From contig CAINDR010000018.1 in the NCBI GenBank assembly GCA_903847415.1, positions 1 through 51,608 of the forward strand: a stretch of DNA of 51,608 nt. The letters run 5' to 3'. This document shows, in pieces, positions 38,666 to 46,781 of this stretch. Origin of the DNA: Candidatus Falkowiibacteriota bacterium (GTDB taxonomy: Bacteria > Patescibacteriota > Patescibacteriia > Patescibacteriales > UBA12465). Under the pieces are notes generated by a model that made no database searches, was not told the origin of the DNA, and saw only the letters and a program-made list of their open reading frames with translations. Position 1 is the stretch's first letter; the number at the start of each line of letters is the position of its first letter. The translations under genes and the position numbers were made by a program.

Positions 38666-39520
38666 ATGAAAAAAATAATTTTAGTAATTATGATTTTGTC
38701 CATCGGCATAGCCTTTGGACAAAAAAAAGATTTAGTTCTACCAAAAAATATCGACATTTCATGGTCGACTGACGGTAGCGACCAGAAAGTGACTACTAGT
38801 TATGCCAGATCTTGGTATCAACTAGAGGCGGAGTCAACTGGAAAAAAATTTTTTTCTCTTGGCGGTAGTGCCTTCGGACATTGGTCGGTCGGAAAAAACC
38901 AAACAATTAGATTTGGCATGAAAATGAAATATTGGGAAAAGGTAACTGCAAAACAAAATGAATTACCAGGAACGACCTTTAAACAAGGAAGTTTCCAATA
39001 TTTTCTTCTTTTTTCCGATTTGAGAAGACGAGGTGGAGTGATTAGAGAGTTCCAACTTCATTCTCAAAATACCATTTTTTCTGGTGGTAAATATGCCATC
39101 AGTTTAGTTGGTAGACTGGAGATGAAGGGAAGAAATCTTGGCAAAGCTGAGGTTTTCTCAATCAATCCTTATTTTTCTGGAAGCTTGTATAACGAGTCAG
39201 CCAGAAATTTGCCAGATTTAAAAAATTTCATAATCGGTGCCTCCCTAAAGAGCTATGATTATCAGAAGTTTTATTCCCGGGAAGTGGTTTCCTTGGAATA
39301 TCAAAACAATGCTTCGGTTTTTGGACCAAAACATTGTTTAAATCTAAGAATTAATTTTTTAGGAGTTTGGGATTTATTTAAACCAGCTCCAAAAAAAGAA
39401 AATAAAATTACCTACTACAACTATTTTCCTCAAAAGGAGGAGATTGTTCTAGAGGTAAAAAAAATATCTTTAGCAGAATATCAAAAGTTTACTGATTTCG
39501 AAGTTTGTCGTCATCAGTAA
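38666..39520 (+). CDS. Exported protein of unknown function with cleavable signal peptide
   Basis: Start ATG 38666 (M-K-K-I-I-L) is chosen because it lies just after the hairpin and gives a signal peptide; the longer frame would start at a TTG inside the leader. 284 residues. Signal peptide with probable cleavage in I-A-F-G-Q. The mature part is rich in aromatic and Ser/Gly residues with alternating patterns (F-G-H-W-S-V-G-K, Y-F-L-L-F-S-D, S-L-G-G-S-A-F-G) that suggest beta strands, perhaps a beta-barrel or beta-helix surface protein. I do not recognise the family. It carries the same leader as the preceding lipoprotein gene. Confidence 0.75.
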   Translation: MKKIILVIMILSIGIAFGQKKDLVLPKNIDISWSTDGSDQKVTTSYARSWYQLEAESTGKKFFSLGGSAFGHWSVGKNQTIRFGMKMKYWEKVTAKQNELPGTTFKQGSFQYFLLFSDLRRRGGVIREFQLHSQNTIFSGGKYAISLVGRLEMKGRNLGKAEVFSINPYFSGSLYNESARNLPDLKNFIIGASLKSYDYQKFYSREVVSLEYQNNASVFGPKHCLNLRINFLGVWDLFKPAPKKENKITYYNYFPQKEEIVLEVKKISLAEYQKFTDFEVCRHQ

Positions 39521-39529
39521 ATCAGTCTT

Positions 39530-39568
39530 AGCTCACTTTTTGAAGAAAGTGGGCTTTTTTATTTTTTT
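39530..39568 (+). terminator. Intrinsic terminator before gapdh
   Basis: A 10-bp stem (39530-39539 with 39546-39555, one T-G pair) around a 6-base loop, then a long T-rich tract. It lies 10 bp after the stop. Confidence 0.88.
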
Positions 39569-39576
39569 GTCATTTA

Positions 39577-39585
39577 TGTTATAAT
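39577..39585 (+). promoter_or_regulatory. Extended -10 promoter of the gapdh/hydrogenase operon
   Basis: TGTTATAAT (TG-n-TATAAT) at 39577-39585, about 40 bp before the gapdh ATG. No good -35 at 17 bp because the position is inside the terminator T-tract. Confidence 0.55.
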
Positions 39586-39624
39586 TTAAATAATTAATAA
39601 AATTAATTTAAAAATCATCTCTAT

Positions 39625-40641
39625 ATGTTTAATCGCAAAATTAATATTGCTATCAATGGTTTTGGTCGGATTGGTCGAGCTGCTTTCAAGATTATTTTAG
39701 ATTCACATCCTAAATTAAATATCGTCGCTATTAATGATCTAACAGACACAACGGTTTTGGCACATTTGTTGGAATACGATACTTGTTATGGAAAATATCA
39801 GCGAAAAATTTCTCATACCAAAGAATGTTTGGTGGTTGATTCTAAAAAATATCCAGTTTTTTCCCAAAAAGATCCAAGTTTATTGCCTTGGAAAAAATTG
39901 AAGGTTGATATGGTTTTGGAGTGTACCGGTAAATTTCGCAGTGCTGATGAAGTTCAGGCACATCTTGATGCTGGCGCTCAAAAAGTGATTATCAGTGCTC
40001 CGGCAAAAGGAAAAGTGAAGACAATTGTCATTGGGGTTAATGAAGATAAAATTACTAAAACTGACGATGTTGTTTCTTGCGCCTCTTGCACAACAAATTG
40101 TTTAGCGCCAGTGACTCTGATTATTAAAAATAATTTTGGCATCAAAAAAGCTTTAATGACGACAATCCACTCTTATACAGCTGATCAAAATTTGGTTGAC
40201 GGACCTCATCAAGATTTGCGTCGGGCTCGAGCAGCTGGGGTTAATATTGTTCCGACAACCACTGGTGCGGCTTCAGCGGTTGCCGAAACTATTCCTTCTT
40301 TAAAAAATAATTTTGATGGCCTCGCTGTTCGAGTTCCCACTCCAGTTGGCTCTCTTTGTGATACCGTCTTTTTGTTGAATAAAAAAACAAGTATTGAAGC
40401 AGTTAACAAGTCTTTTTCAGATGCTGCTAAAGGAAAGTTGAAAGGAATTCTGGAAGCCTCCAACGCCGAATTAGTTTCCTCAGACATCATTGGCAATGCT
40501 CATAGTTCAATTGTTGATCTAAAATCAACGATGTTAGTTGGTGGAGATTTATTAAAAGTTGTTTCCTGGTATGACAATGAATGGGGTTACTCTAATCGCT
40601 TAGTTGAGCTTTCTTATTTACTTAAAAAATATTTAAAATAA
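39625..40641 (+). CDS. gap: Glyceraldehyde-3-phosphate dehydrogenase, type I
   Basis: 338 residues. I-N-I-A-I-N-G-F-G-R-I-G-R (residues 6-18) is the NAD-binding loop and V-A-I-N-D-L-T-D (about 34-41) keeps the Asp that favours NAD over NADP. The catalytic Cys is in S-C-A-S-C-T-T-N-C (about 152-160), with downstream T-I-H-S-Y-T-A-D-Q and S-W-Y-D-N-E-W-G-Y-S. It makes NADH in glycolysis. A NuoF/HydB-like gene starts 10 bp after its stop, so the enzyme and a putative NADH-oxidising hydrogenase appear to be co-transcribed. Confidence 0.97.
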   Translation: MFNRKINIAINGFGRIGRAAFKIILDSHPKLNIVAINDLTDTTVLAHLLEYDTCYGKYQRKISHTKECLVVDSKKYPVFSQKDPSLLPWKKLKVDMVLECTGKFRSADEVQAHLDAGAQKVIISAPAKGKVKTIVIGVNEDKITKTDDVVSCASCTTNCLAPVTLIIKNNFGIKKALMTTIHSYTADQNLVDGPHQDLRRARAAGVNIVPTTTGAASAVAETIPSLKNNFDGLAVRVPTPVGSLCDTVFLLNKKTSIEAVNKSFSDAAKGKLKGILEASNAELVSSDIIGNAHSSIVDLKSTMLVGGDLLKVVSWYDNEWGYSNRLVELSYLLKKYLK

Positions 40642-40651
40642 AAAATTACAG

Positions 40652-41704
40652 ATGCTTAGTAAAAATGTTTTAAATTTAATTAAAAAAGCAAAGCTACGTG
40701 GTCGAGGAGGAGCAGATTTTCCTGTGGATCTGAAATGGCAGAGTGTTAAAAACCAAGCCGAAAAAAGTGGTCAGTCAGTAGCGATTGTGATTAATTGTTC
40801 TGAGGGGGAGCCTGGTGTTTTTAAGGATGCTCATGTTTTAGAAAATTATTTACCAGAATTCTTTCTTGGTTTACGGCATGCCGTTGAATTTTTTTCAAAA
40901 GAAAAAGTTTTTGGCATCTATTTTTTTACGAGTACCGACTACGCAAAAGAATTTTTACCAAAAATTGAAAAAGAATTAAATAAAAACGAGAATTCAGCGC
41001 TTCAAAAGCGATGGCATAATCACCTGAAGAGTGGCCATTCCTATATTAGTGGCGAGGAGAGTGCTCTTTTGAATGTGATCGAATTTTCATTAGCTGAGCC
41101 GAGACTAAAACCACCTTATCCTTCAGAGAAAGGGTTATTTGGTCTTCCTACCTTAGTTAATAATCTTGAGACTTTTTATAATGTTGGCTTGGTGGTTAGT
41201 GGGAAGTTTAAAAAGGAAAGGTTTTATTCGATTACTGGTGCAGTTAAAAATCCAGGGGTTTATCCAGGCTTAGAAGATGCTAATATCGAAGATATTTTAA
41301 AATCTACAAATAATTTTCCGTTTACAGATTTTTTTGTGATTGTTGGTGGCGATATGAGTGGTGAAGTGTTAAATCAAAAGCAGTTAAAGCGTCCGGTTGG
41401 TGGTGCTGGCTCAATTCGAGTTTATCCAGCAAAGATTAATCCTCGACAGGTAGTGCGTGAATGGTTAGATTTTTATGTTGCCGAAACATGTGGTCACTGC
41501 ACCCCTTGTAGAGAGGGAACTTTTCGTCTCTTGGAACTATTCAAAAAAGATCCCGATGATTTTTTGAAATTTAAAGGCGAGGTCAGAAATTTAATTGATA
41601 ATTTATCTGTTTCTAGTTTTTGTGCTTTAGGAGCTAGTTTACCGACACCGTTAAATAGTTATGCTAAAAATATTTTAAAAATAAAAAATAGTAAAAATTC
41701 TTAA
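40652..41704 (+). CDS. NuoF/HydB-like NADH-binding diaphorase subunit, short form
   Basis: 350 residues. FMN/NADH domain: G-R-G-G-A-D-F-P-V-D-L-K-W (about 17-29), N-C-S-E-G-E-P-G-V-F-K-D (about 49-60), E-E-S-A-L-L-N near 135 and P-P-Y-P-S. An SLBB-like segment follows (Y-S-I-T-G-A-V-K-N-P-G-V-Y). The last domain holds the 4Fe-4S site C-G-H-C-T-P-C-R-E-G-T (about 277-287), plus a fourth Cys in S-F-C-A-L-G. The family signature usually reads G-R-G-G-A-G-F-P-T-G; here A-G is A-D and T-G is V-D. The N-terminal lead and the two extra ferredoxin domains of bifurcating HydB are absent. Confidence 0.88.
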   Translation: MLSKNVLNLIKKAKLRGRGGADFPVDLKWQSVKNQAEKSGQSVAIVINCSEGEPGVFKDAHVLENYLPEFFLGLRHAVEFFSKEKVFGIYFFTSTDYAKEFLPKIEKELNKNENSALQKRWHNHLKSGHSYISGEESALLNVIEFSLAEPRLKPPYPSEKGLFGLPTLVNNLETFYNVGLVVSGKFKKERFYSITGAVKNPGVYPGLEDANIEDILKSTNNFPFTDFFVIVGGDMSGEVLNQKQLKRPVGGAGSIRVYPAKINPRQVVREWLDFYVAETCGHCTPCREGTFRLLELFKKDPDDFLKFKGEVRNLIDNLSVSSFCALGASLPTPLNSYAKNILKIKNSKNS

Positions 41705-41714
41705 TTAAAATTTT

Positions 41715-42491
41715 ATGGAAAATAAAAAAGTCGCGAACATTAAGTTGGCGAAAAAAAAATTAATACCAACCTTTGATTTATTTGAAAATTCTTGGCAGAT
41801 TTATCGGGCCAACTTCAAAAGTTTAATCAGCATTTCCTTATATGGATTACTTGGCTTAGCAGTAATAGCAGTTGGCGTTGCTTTAATCTCAGGTTTAGTT
41901 GTTTTTTTGAATGTGAAAGGTGATGGGTCTTTGGTTATGAATATTATTCTTGGAATTCTAATTGTCTTGGTGGCAGCCGCTACAATCGCGTTGGCAATTT
42001 GGTATAGCACTCGCTCCAAGATTGGCACCTATCTTTTGATTAAAAATGATTTTAAATCGGTTAAGGAATCTTGGGAGGATAGTAAGGAGTTATTTTGGCC
42101 ATTTTTCTGGTTAAGTTTATTGGTCGCAGTTTTTGTTATTTTGTGGTCATTTTTGCTTATTATTCCTGGTTTGGTATTTGCTGTTTTTTCTAGTTTTGCA
42201 ATTTTATTGTTTATTTTTAACGGTCAAACTGGAATGAAAGCAATTGTAGCTAGTAAGGCGTTGGTGAAGGGTTATTGGTGGGCAGTGTTTGGTCGTTTTG
42301 CTTTTTTATTTTTAGTTTTTTATCTATTCAGCTTAGTACTTGGTTTGCCAAATAGTTTTATGGAGGAAAATAGCGCCCCGTCTAATATTTGGGGCATGAT
42401 TAGCTCAATTGGTATTTTTCTAGTTTCTCCATTTCTTTATGTTTATAGTATTCTTTTATTTAAGAATATTACGGAAGTTAAAAATAATTAA
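41715..42491 (+). CDS. Polytopic membrane protein of unknown function
   Basis: 258 residues with about six hydrophobic helices (about residues 36-66, 76-98, 132-152, 156-176, 188-212, 226-248). The N-terminal T-F-D-L-F-E-N-S-W-Q-I-Y-R-A-N-F-K recalls the start of DUF975/'glycerophosphoryl diester phosphodiesterase membrane domain' proteins that use a single-helix repeat of this kind. There are no hydrogenase-subunit motifs and no conserved charged pair as in ion-pumping subunits. Lying between the two hydrogenase-type genes (10 bp after one, 6 bp before the other) it is probably co-transcribed, but a role with the hydrogenase is inference. Confidence 0.65.
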   Translation: MENKKVANIKLAKKKLIPTFDLFENSWQIYRANFKSLISISLYGLLGLAVIAVGVALISGLVVFLNVKGDGSLVMNIILGILIVLVAAATIALAIWYSTRSKIGTYLLIKNDFKSVKESWEDSKELFWPFFWLSLLVAVFVILWSFLLIIPGLVFAVFSSFAILLFIFNGQTGMKAIVASKALVKGYWWAVFGRFAFLFLVFYLFSLVLGLPNSFMEENSAPSNIWGMISSIGIFLVSPFLYVYSILLFKNITEVKNN

Positions 42492-42497
42492 TTTTTC

Positions 42498-44195
42498 ATG
42501 TCTAAGCCGATCAATTTTAAATTAAATGGTAAAAAAGTTTCTTGTGATCCTGGGGAGACTATTTTAGATGTTGCTAAAAAGAATGGTCTTCAGATTCCTG
42601 CTTTGTGTCACCATCCAGACTTGAAGGTTAAGGCTAATTGTCGGGTGTGTGTGGTTGAAATGAAGGGAAGAGAAAAATTATTTGCTTCCTGTTCAACACC
42701 AGCAGAATCCGGGATGGAAATTTTTACTGATAGCCCAAAAGTAAGAGCGAGTCGCAAAGAAAATCTGAAATTGTTATTTGCCGAACATGCTGAGAAATGC
42801 GCAACTTGTCCTCGTCTTTTTGATTGCGATCTCCTGCGTTTAGCTAAAGAATATAAAATAGTTCCCAACGCTTTTCCACTACGAAAAGGTCGTCGTAAGG
42901 TTGAAACTTTTGGTGGTGGAGTTTTAGAATTTGATCATAGTCAATGTATCGATTGTAATAATTGTGTCGATGCCTGTGCTGATTTACAAAAAATAAATTT
43001 TTTTGAAGCCAGCGGTCAGGGAACTGAAAAAATAATTAAGATTGTTAAAAAAGATTCGGCCTGCATTTCTTGTGGTCAATGTGTTCTTCGTTGTCCGGTG
43101 TCTGCGGTTCAAGAAAAATTTTCAGTTACCAAATTGGAAAAATCTTTGAAAAATAAAAAACAAATCATGATTGCTCAGTTTGCTCCTTCAATTAGAGCAG
43201 CAATTGGTGAAGAATTTGGGATTCCTTTCGACGATAAAATGCCTGGAAGAATCGCCAGCGCCTTGAAGATGTTGGGCTTTGATTATGTTTTTGACGTTGA
43301 TTTGGGTGCAGATATTACCACAATGACTGAGGCTGAAGAATTGGTTGCTAGGTTGCAAGATAAAAAAGCAGTCATGCCAATGACCACTTCTTGTTGTCCA
43401 GCTTGGGTTCGTTATGCCGAACATTATCACCCAGAAATCTTAGCTCATCTCACCAGCGCTCGCTCACCACACATGCATTCTGGTGGCTTAATTAAATCTT
43501 GGTGGGCAGCAGAGCAGAAGATTAACCCAAAAAGAATTCAGGTAGTGTCAGTGATGCCATGTACTGCCAAAAAATTTGAAATCATGCGCCCCGAGTTTCG
43601 CCTCAAAGGAGGTGTGATGCCAGTTGACGAAGTTATTACCACCAGGGAATTTGCTTTTATGATTAAACAGGCAAGGATAGACTTTGCCAAATTAAAACCA
43701 GTTGCTCATGATCTCTGTTTGAATAATGGTTCAGGTGCAGGGGCGATTTATGGCGCTTCAAGTGGGGTGATGGAGGCTGCCCTTCGTTCTGCTAAATTTT
43801 TGTTAGATGGTGTTCGTTCCAAGAAGATTGCCTTTCAAGCTGTTCGAGGCATTTCAGGCCTCAAGGAAGCGGTGGTGAAGATTGCTGGGAGAAATTTGCG
43901 AGTGGCAGTAGTTAATGGAATTGGCAACATTGAGCCGGTGATTAAAAATTTAAAAAAGTATGACTATATTGAGGTGATGTCTTGTCCAGGAGGCTGTCTT
44001 GGTGGTGGTGGACAACCAATTCCAACCACCGAAAAAGAAAGAAAATCTCGGATGGAAGCTCTTTATTCACTAGACGAAAATTTGCCAATGCGTTCGGCTC
44101 ACGATAATCAAGCAGTTGTTGATTATATGAATTGGGCGAGAAAGAATAAAAGGTATCAAGAATTATTGCATACTAAATTTAAAAAAAGAGCTTAA
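42498..44195 (+). CDS. hydA: [FeFe] hydrogenase catalytic subunit
   Basis: 565 residues. N-terminal 2Fe-2S domain (C-H-H-P-D, C-R-V-C-V-V-E, A-S-C-S); His-Cys cluster H-A-E-K-C-A-T-C-P-R-L-F-D-C (about 94-107); two 4Fe-4S sites C-I-D-C-N-N-C-V-D-A-C (about 151-161) and C-I-S-C-G-Q-C-V-L-R-C-P. The H-cluster has all three signatures: L1 T-S-C-C-P-A-W (about 296-302), L2 M-P-C-T-A-K-K-F-E and L3 M-S-C-P-G-G-C-L-G-G-G-G-Q-P, so the catalytic site and proton-transfer Cys look intact. It reduces protons to H2 or the reverse; M3-type domain order. Maturases HydE/F/G are not in the window. Confidence 0.95.
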   Translation: MSKPINFKLNGKKVSCDPGETILDVAKKNGLQIPALCHHPDLKVKANCRVCVVEMKGREKLFASCSTPAESGMEIFTDSPKVRASRKENLKLLFAEHAEKCATCPRLFDCDLLRLAKEYKIVPNAFPLRKGRRKVETFGGGVLEFDHSQCIDCNNCVDACADLQKINFFEASGQGTEKIIKIVKKDSACISCGQCVLRCPVSAVQEKFSVTKLEKSLKNKKQIMIAQFAPSIRAAIGEEFGIPFDDKMPGRIASALKMLGFDYVFDVDLGADITTMTEAEELVARLQDKKAVMPMTTSCCPAWVRYAEHYHPEILAHLTSARSPHMHSGGLIKSWWAAEQKINPKRIQVVSVMPCTAKKFEIMRPEFRLKGGVMPVDEVITTREFAFMIKQARIDFAKLKPVAHDLCLNNGSGAGAIYGASSGVMEAALRSAKFLLDGVRSKKIAFQAVRGISGLKEAVVKIAGRNLRVAVVNGIGNIEPVIKNLKKYDYIEVMSCPGGCLGGGGQPIPTTEKERKSRMEALYSLDENLPMRSAHDNQAVVDYMNWARKNKRYQELLHTKFKKRA

Positions 44196-44213
44196 TAAAT
44201 ATTTTGAAGTAAT

Positions 44214-45488
44214 ATGAAAAATAAAAAAATAAACCTCTGTCTTTTTTCTTTAATTTTTGTCGCCTCTTTTTTCTTGGTTGCAAATGTAAAAGCAGAAACT
44301 ATTTCGGAGAAATGTCAGCTAGATAAGGAATCTTCCGAATTAGATATCACAAGAGAATACAATTTAGCCAAGCAAAAAGCCGATAATTATCAATGGATTG
44401 TGAGCACTAAAGCCTTAGCTCAAAAGAACGAGGCCTTAAAAAAGGCAAAAACAAAAAAGGCAAAAACATTAGTAATTTCAAATTATAATAAGGCGATTAC
44501 TGCTGCCAAGAAGGCTAGCAAGGGGATTGTGGATAATGCCAGCAAGGTTGTTGCTCAAAAGAAAGTAAAAGCGAAAAAAGATCTTGATAAATGTCTAATG
44601 ATTTCTCCAGTCTTGGGTGATAATGAGTATCAATATGGGATGAAACTCTTGCTTGCAAAAAATAAAGATTATGGCGACCAAACTGTCCGCGCCGGTGAAG
44701 TGAGAACAAAAATTGCTTCTTTTGTGTTTACTAATCACAGTCCTGAAGTAGTAAAAATAAATTCAGTTAATTTTTCGGTGGATTATAACGGATTATCAGC
44801 TGACAAATTTAGTGATTTTGGTTTAATGATTAATGGCAGCCTTTTTGGTTTAAGAGTTCCGAATATTTCATCAAATATTTTTGGTATTTATTATGATGTT
44901 CCAGTTGGAGAAAGCGTCACTATCGATTTAACAGCAAGTGTTGACCAGACGGTTGCCGGAGCAGTTAAAGCGAAAATAACCGCTAAGAGCACCGGAAAGA
45001 TGTCTAATCTAAAAAATGATTATTCTCTCGATGGGCAATTAATCGGTTTTAAAGAGGGGGCGACTAATGGCATTACGATTAGTAAAAATGATGCATTATC
45101 TGATCAACTAGTTACTGCTGGTCACGCAAAGCGATTAGTTGGAAATTATTTTGTCACGAACAATAGTGATGCTCCAGTTGATATTTCGGCAATTTGGCTC
45201 TCATCAAATAGTGCAAATTTTTTTAGCGGAATTTATACAATGTGGAATGAGGGGGCGCTAAGTGAAAGAATCCCAGTTTCTAGCGATAATCAGCGGATTA
45301 TTTCTGCTTATCATTTGAATTCCCGTCAACGGGTTCATTTTTCTGTCTACGCAGATATTAGCCCTAACGCATTAGAATCTAATAAGTTCTCATTATTTGT
45401 ACAAAGTCCAGATCCAAGTGGAGGAAACGCTTTTATTGTCTCAAATTCTTCTTTAGGGCAAACAATGACAATTGTTAAAAATGATTAA
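44214..45488 (+). CDS. Exported protein with coiled-coil N-terminus and two beta domains
   Basis: 424 residues. Signal peptide (N-L-C-L-F-S-L-I-F-V-A-S-F-F-L-V, cleavage near A-N-V-K-A). Residues about 30-120 are Lys/Ala-rich and helical (A-K-Q-K-A-D-N-Y, A-L-K-K-A-K-T-K-K-A-K). Then two similar beta domains with a shared lead: V-R-A-G-E-V-R-T-K-I-A-S-F-V-F-T-N (about 160-176) and V-T-A-G-H-A-K-R-L-V-G-N-Y-F-V-T-N (about 301-317). This points to internal duplication of a sandwich-like domain. The family is unknown; the layout fits an envelope or appendage protein. It follows hydA by 18 bp. Confidence 0.75.
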   Translation: MKNKKINLCLFSLIFVASFFLVANVKAETISEKCQLDKESSELDITREYNLAKQKADNYQWIVSTKALAQKNEALKKAKTKKAKTLVISNYNKAITAAKKASKGIVDNASKVVAQKKVKAKKDLDKCLMISPVLGDNEYQYGMKLLLAKNKDYGDQTVRAGEVRTKIASFVFTNHSPEVVKINSVNFSVDYNGLSADKFSDFGLMINGSLFGLRVPNISSNIFGIYYDVPVGESVTIDLTASVDQTVAGAVKAKITAKSTGKMSNLKNDYSLDGQLIGFKEGATNGITISKNDALSDQLVTAGHAKRLVGNYFVTNNSDAPVDISAIWLSSNSANFFSGIYTMWNEGALSERIPVSSDNQRIISAYHLNSRQRVHFSVYADISPNALESNKFSLFVQSPDPSGGNAFIVSNSSLGQTMTIVKND

Positions 45489-45516
45489 TTTTTTTAAATT
45501 TATTAATTTTAAAAAT

Positions 45517-46047
45517 ATGAAAAAAGTAATCATTGCATCATTAGCAGTTTGTGCCGTAATGCTTTCTGGTTGCACTTTGGGCCCAGCTCAAAAAATTGAA
45601 AAAATTGATCTTAGTAATCTGGAGAATCAGTTAGCAAGTGTGTCTACTGATATCAAAGCAATCAGAGAAGTTGTAGAAAAACAAGTTTCGCAAGTCGCCA
45701 CTCCGGTTAGTAGTACGACCGTGGTGAAAACTGAGGATCCCGCAATTGCTTACCAAAAGTTTGGCTTTGATCTTACTTTGCCAGACAAAGGCGTCTTGGT
45801 GGAGAAGGGTGATGGTCCGATCGGTCGATATATTACCAATTTTTATTATAGTGATGAGAAAAATACTGATGTTTTTGCTATTTCCGTTTATACTTATGAG
45901 CAATGGAAAAGAGTTCAAAATCAAGCAGGGCCAAAGCCAACCAAGTTAGCTGATAATGGAAACTATATTTATGGCGTTTCTTTCAGTCAAACCGTTCCTT
46001 CTGACTACGCCAAGCCAATTTTAAAATCTTTTATAACTATTCAGTAA
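45517..46047 (+). CDS. Small lipoprotein of unknown function
   Basis: Start ATG 45517 (M-K-K-V-I-I-A-S-L-A-V-C-A-V-M-L-S-G-C) is chosen because it gives a standard lipoprotein signal with lipidated Cys about residue 19; upstream starts in the same frame overlap the previous gene. 176 residues. A coiled-coil-like segment (D-L-S-N-L-E-N-Q-L-A-S-V-S-T-D-I-K-A-I) leads to a soluble beta-rich domain with F-G-F-D-L-T-L-P-D-K-G. The family is not recognised. It is probably co-transcribed with the exported protein upstream, and ends at a terminator. Confidence 0.75.
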   Translation: MKKVIIASLAVCAVMLSGCTLGPAQKIEKIDLSNLENQLASVSTDIKAIREVVEKQVSQVATPVSSTTVVKTEDPAIAYQKFGFDLTLPDKGVLVEKGDGPIGRYITNFYYSDEKNTDVFAISVYTYEQWKRVQNQAGPKPTKLADNGNYIYGVSFSQTVPSDYAKPILKSFITIQ

Positions 46048-46073
46048 GAGTGTTTAATTGAATTATTTTTTTG

Positions 46074-46100
46074 AAAAAACCGCTTATTTGGCGGTTTTTT
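46074..46100 (+). terminator. Intrinsic terminator after the lipoprotein gene
   Basis: AACCGC (46078-46083) pairs with GCGGTT (46091-46096), flanked by A- and T-runs that extend the stem to 10 bp, 26 bp after the stop. Confidence 0.9.
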
Positions 46101-46130
46101 GTTTACTTTTAGCCCTATTTCCCCATCCTA

Positions 46131-46159
46131 TTGACAAAATATAATAACTATGATATACT
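46131..46159 (+). promoter_or_regulatory. Strong sigma70 promoter of the 46316 gene
   Basis: Perfect TTGACA (46131-46136), 17-bp spacer, TATACT (46154-46159). The leader to ATG 46316 is about 150 bp, long for this genome. Confidence 0.88.
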
Positions 46160-46232
46160 TTCTTTTGTTAGTATTTCTTTAATAATTTATCATCTTTTCT
46201 GTTTTTGAAGCATCTTTTCTTCTTACAGTTTT

Positions 46233-46286
46233 TGTCTGAATTATCGTGAAATTAATTATGCTATTGATTTCACAATAATTCAGACA
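46233..46286 (+). promoter_or_regulatory. Near-perfect 24-pair hairpin in the 46316 leader
   Basis: Arms 46233-46256 and 46263-46286 pair at 23 of 24 positions (one C-A mismatch, one G-T pair) around a 6-base loop. The 3' arm ends 30 bp before the ATG and no T-run follows, so it is not a terminator. Between it and the gene lies a GGAGG (46296-46300), 15 bp before the ATG and preceded by a 7-codon mini-frame (46287-46310). Confidence 0.75.
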
Positions 46287-46315
46287 ATGTCGTCTGGAGG
46301 AAAAAAATAAAAAGA

Positions 46316-46765
46316 ATGGAAAGTTTAAATAATTTATTGGCAAATAATCCAATGTGGACAATTTGTCTAATTATTGCAATGGCGGGAGTTATTGTAATGT
46401 TGATGGTTGATGCTTCAAAAAAAGCGTCAAAAAACAATGAATTAAAACAGGATGTAATCCTGTTTGCAAAATCATTATCGCTGCTTCTTAGGTCAGGAGC
46501 AAGTGGATATAATATCCACGATCTTTATTTGACAAGGCAAGGATACTTTAATGGAGTTGAGTACAAGGAGGAAAACCTCATTAACTTAGCAACGGAAGCC
46601 CTTTTAATTAATCTAAAAAAATCAATTGATTACGAAAAAACGATTAAAATTGGAGATCCAAGGTTAAAGGCTTTGGAACAATTTGATAACAATAGTTATC
46701 GCACGATGATGCAACAGCTTTCCCAAAAAAAGTTGTTGGATTACTCCGAGGAAGTAGAAAAATAG
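46316..46765 (+). CDS. Small single-span membrane protein of unknown function
   Basis: 149 residues. A short lead and one membrane helix (about residues 15-33: I-C-L-I-I-A-M-A-G-V-I-V-M-L-M-V), then a soluble helical domain with many Lys/Glu/Asp residues. That topology puts the domain in the cytosol if the N-terminus is out. I recognise no family. A dense GGAGG lies 15 bp upstream of the ATG, one of very few Shine-Dalgarno-like motifs in the window though too far for optimal use. The gene is single, with a long hairpin leader and its own terminator. Confidence 0.7.
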   Translation: MESLNNLLANNPMWTICLIIAMAGVIVMLMVDASKKASKNNELKQDVILFAKSLSLLLRSGASGYNIHDLYLTRQGYFNGVEYKEENLINLATEALLINLKKSIDYEKTIKIGDPRLKALEQFDNNSYRTMMQQLSQKKLLDYSEEVEK

Positions 46766-46781
46766 GTTTAATACCCAATTC

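Larger units (their letters stand above)
38532..38682 (+). repeat. Promoter-leader repeat, copy 2
   Basis: Second copy of the 37833-37987 unit, about 151 bp. Both hexamers, the spacer and both hairpin arms are unchanged. The differences are limited to the segment before the hairpin, its loop and the A-rich stretch before the ATG. Confidence 0.93.
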
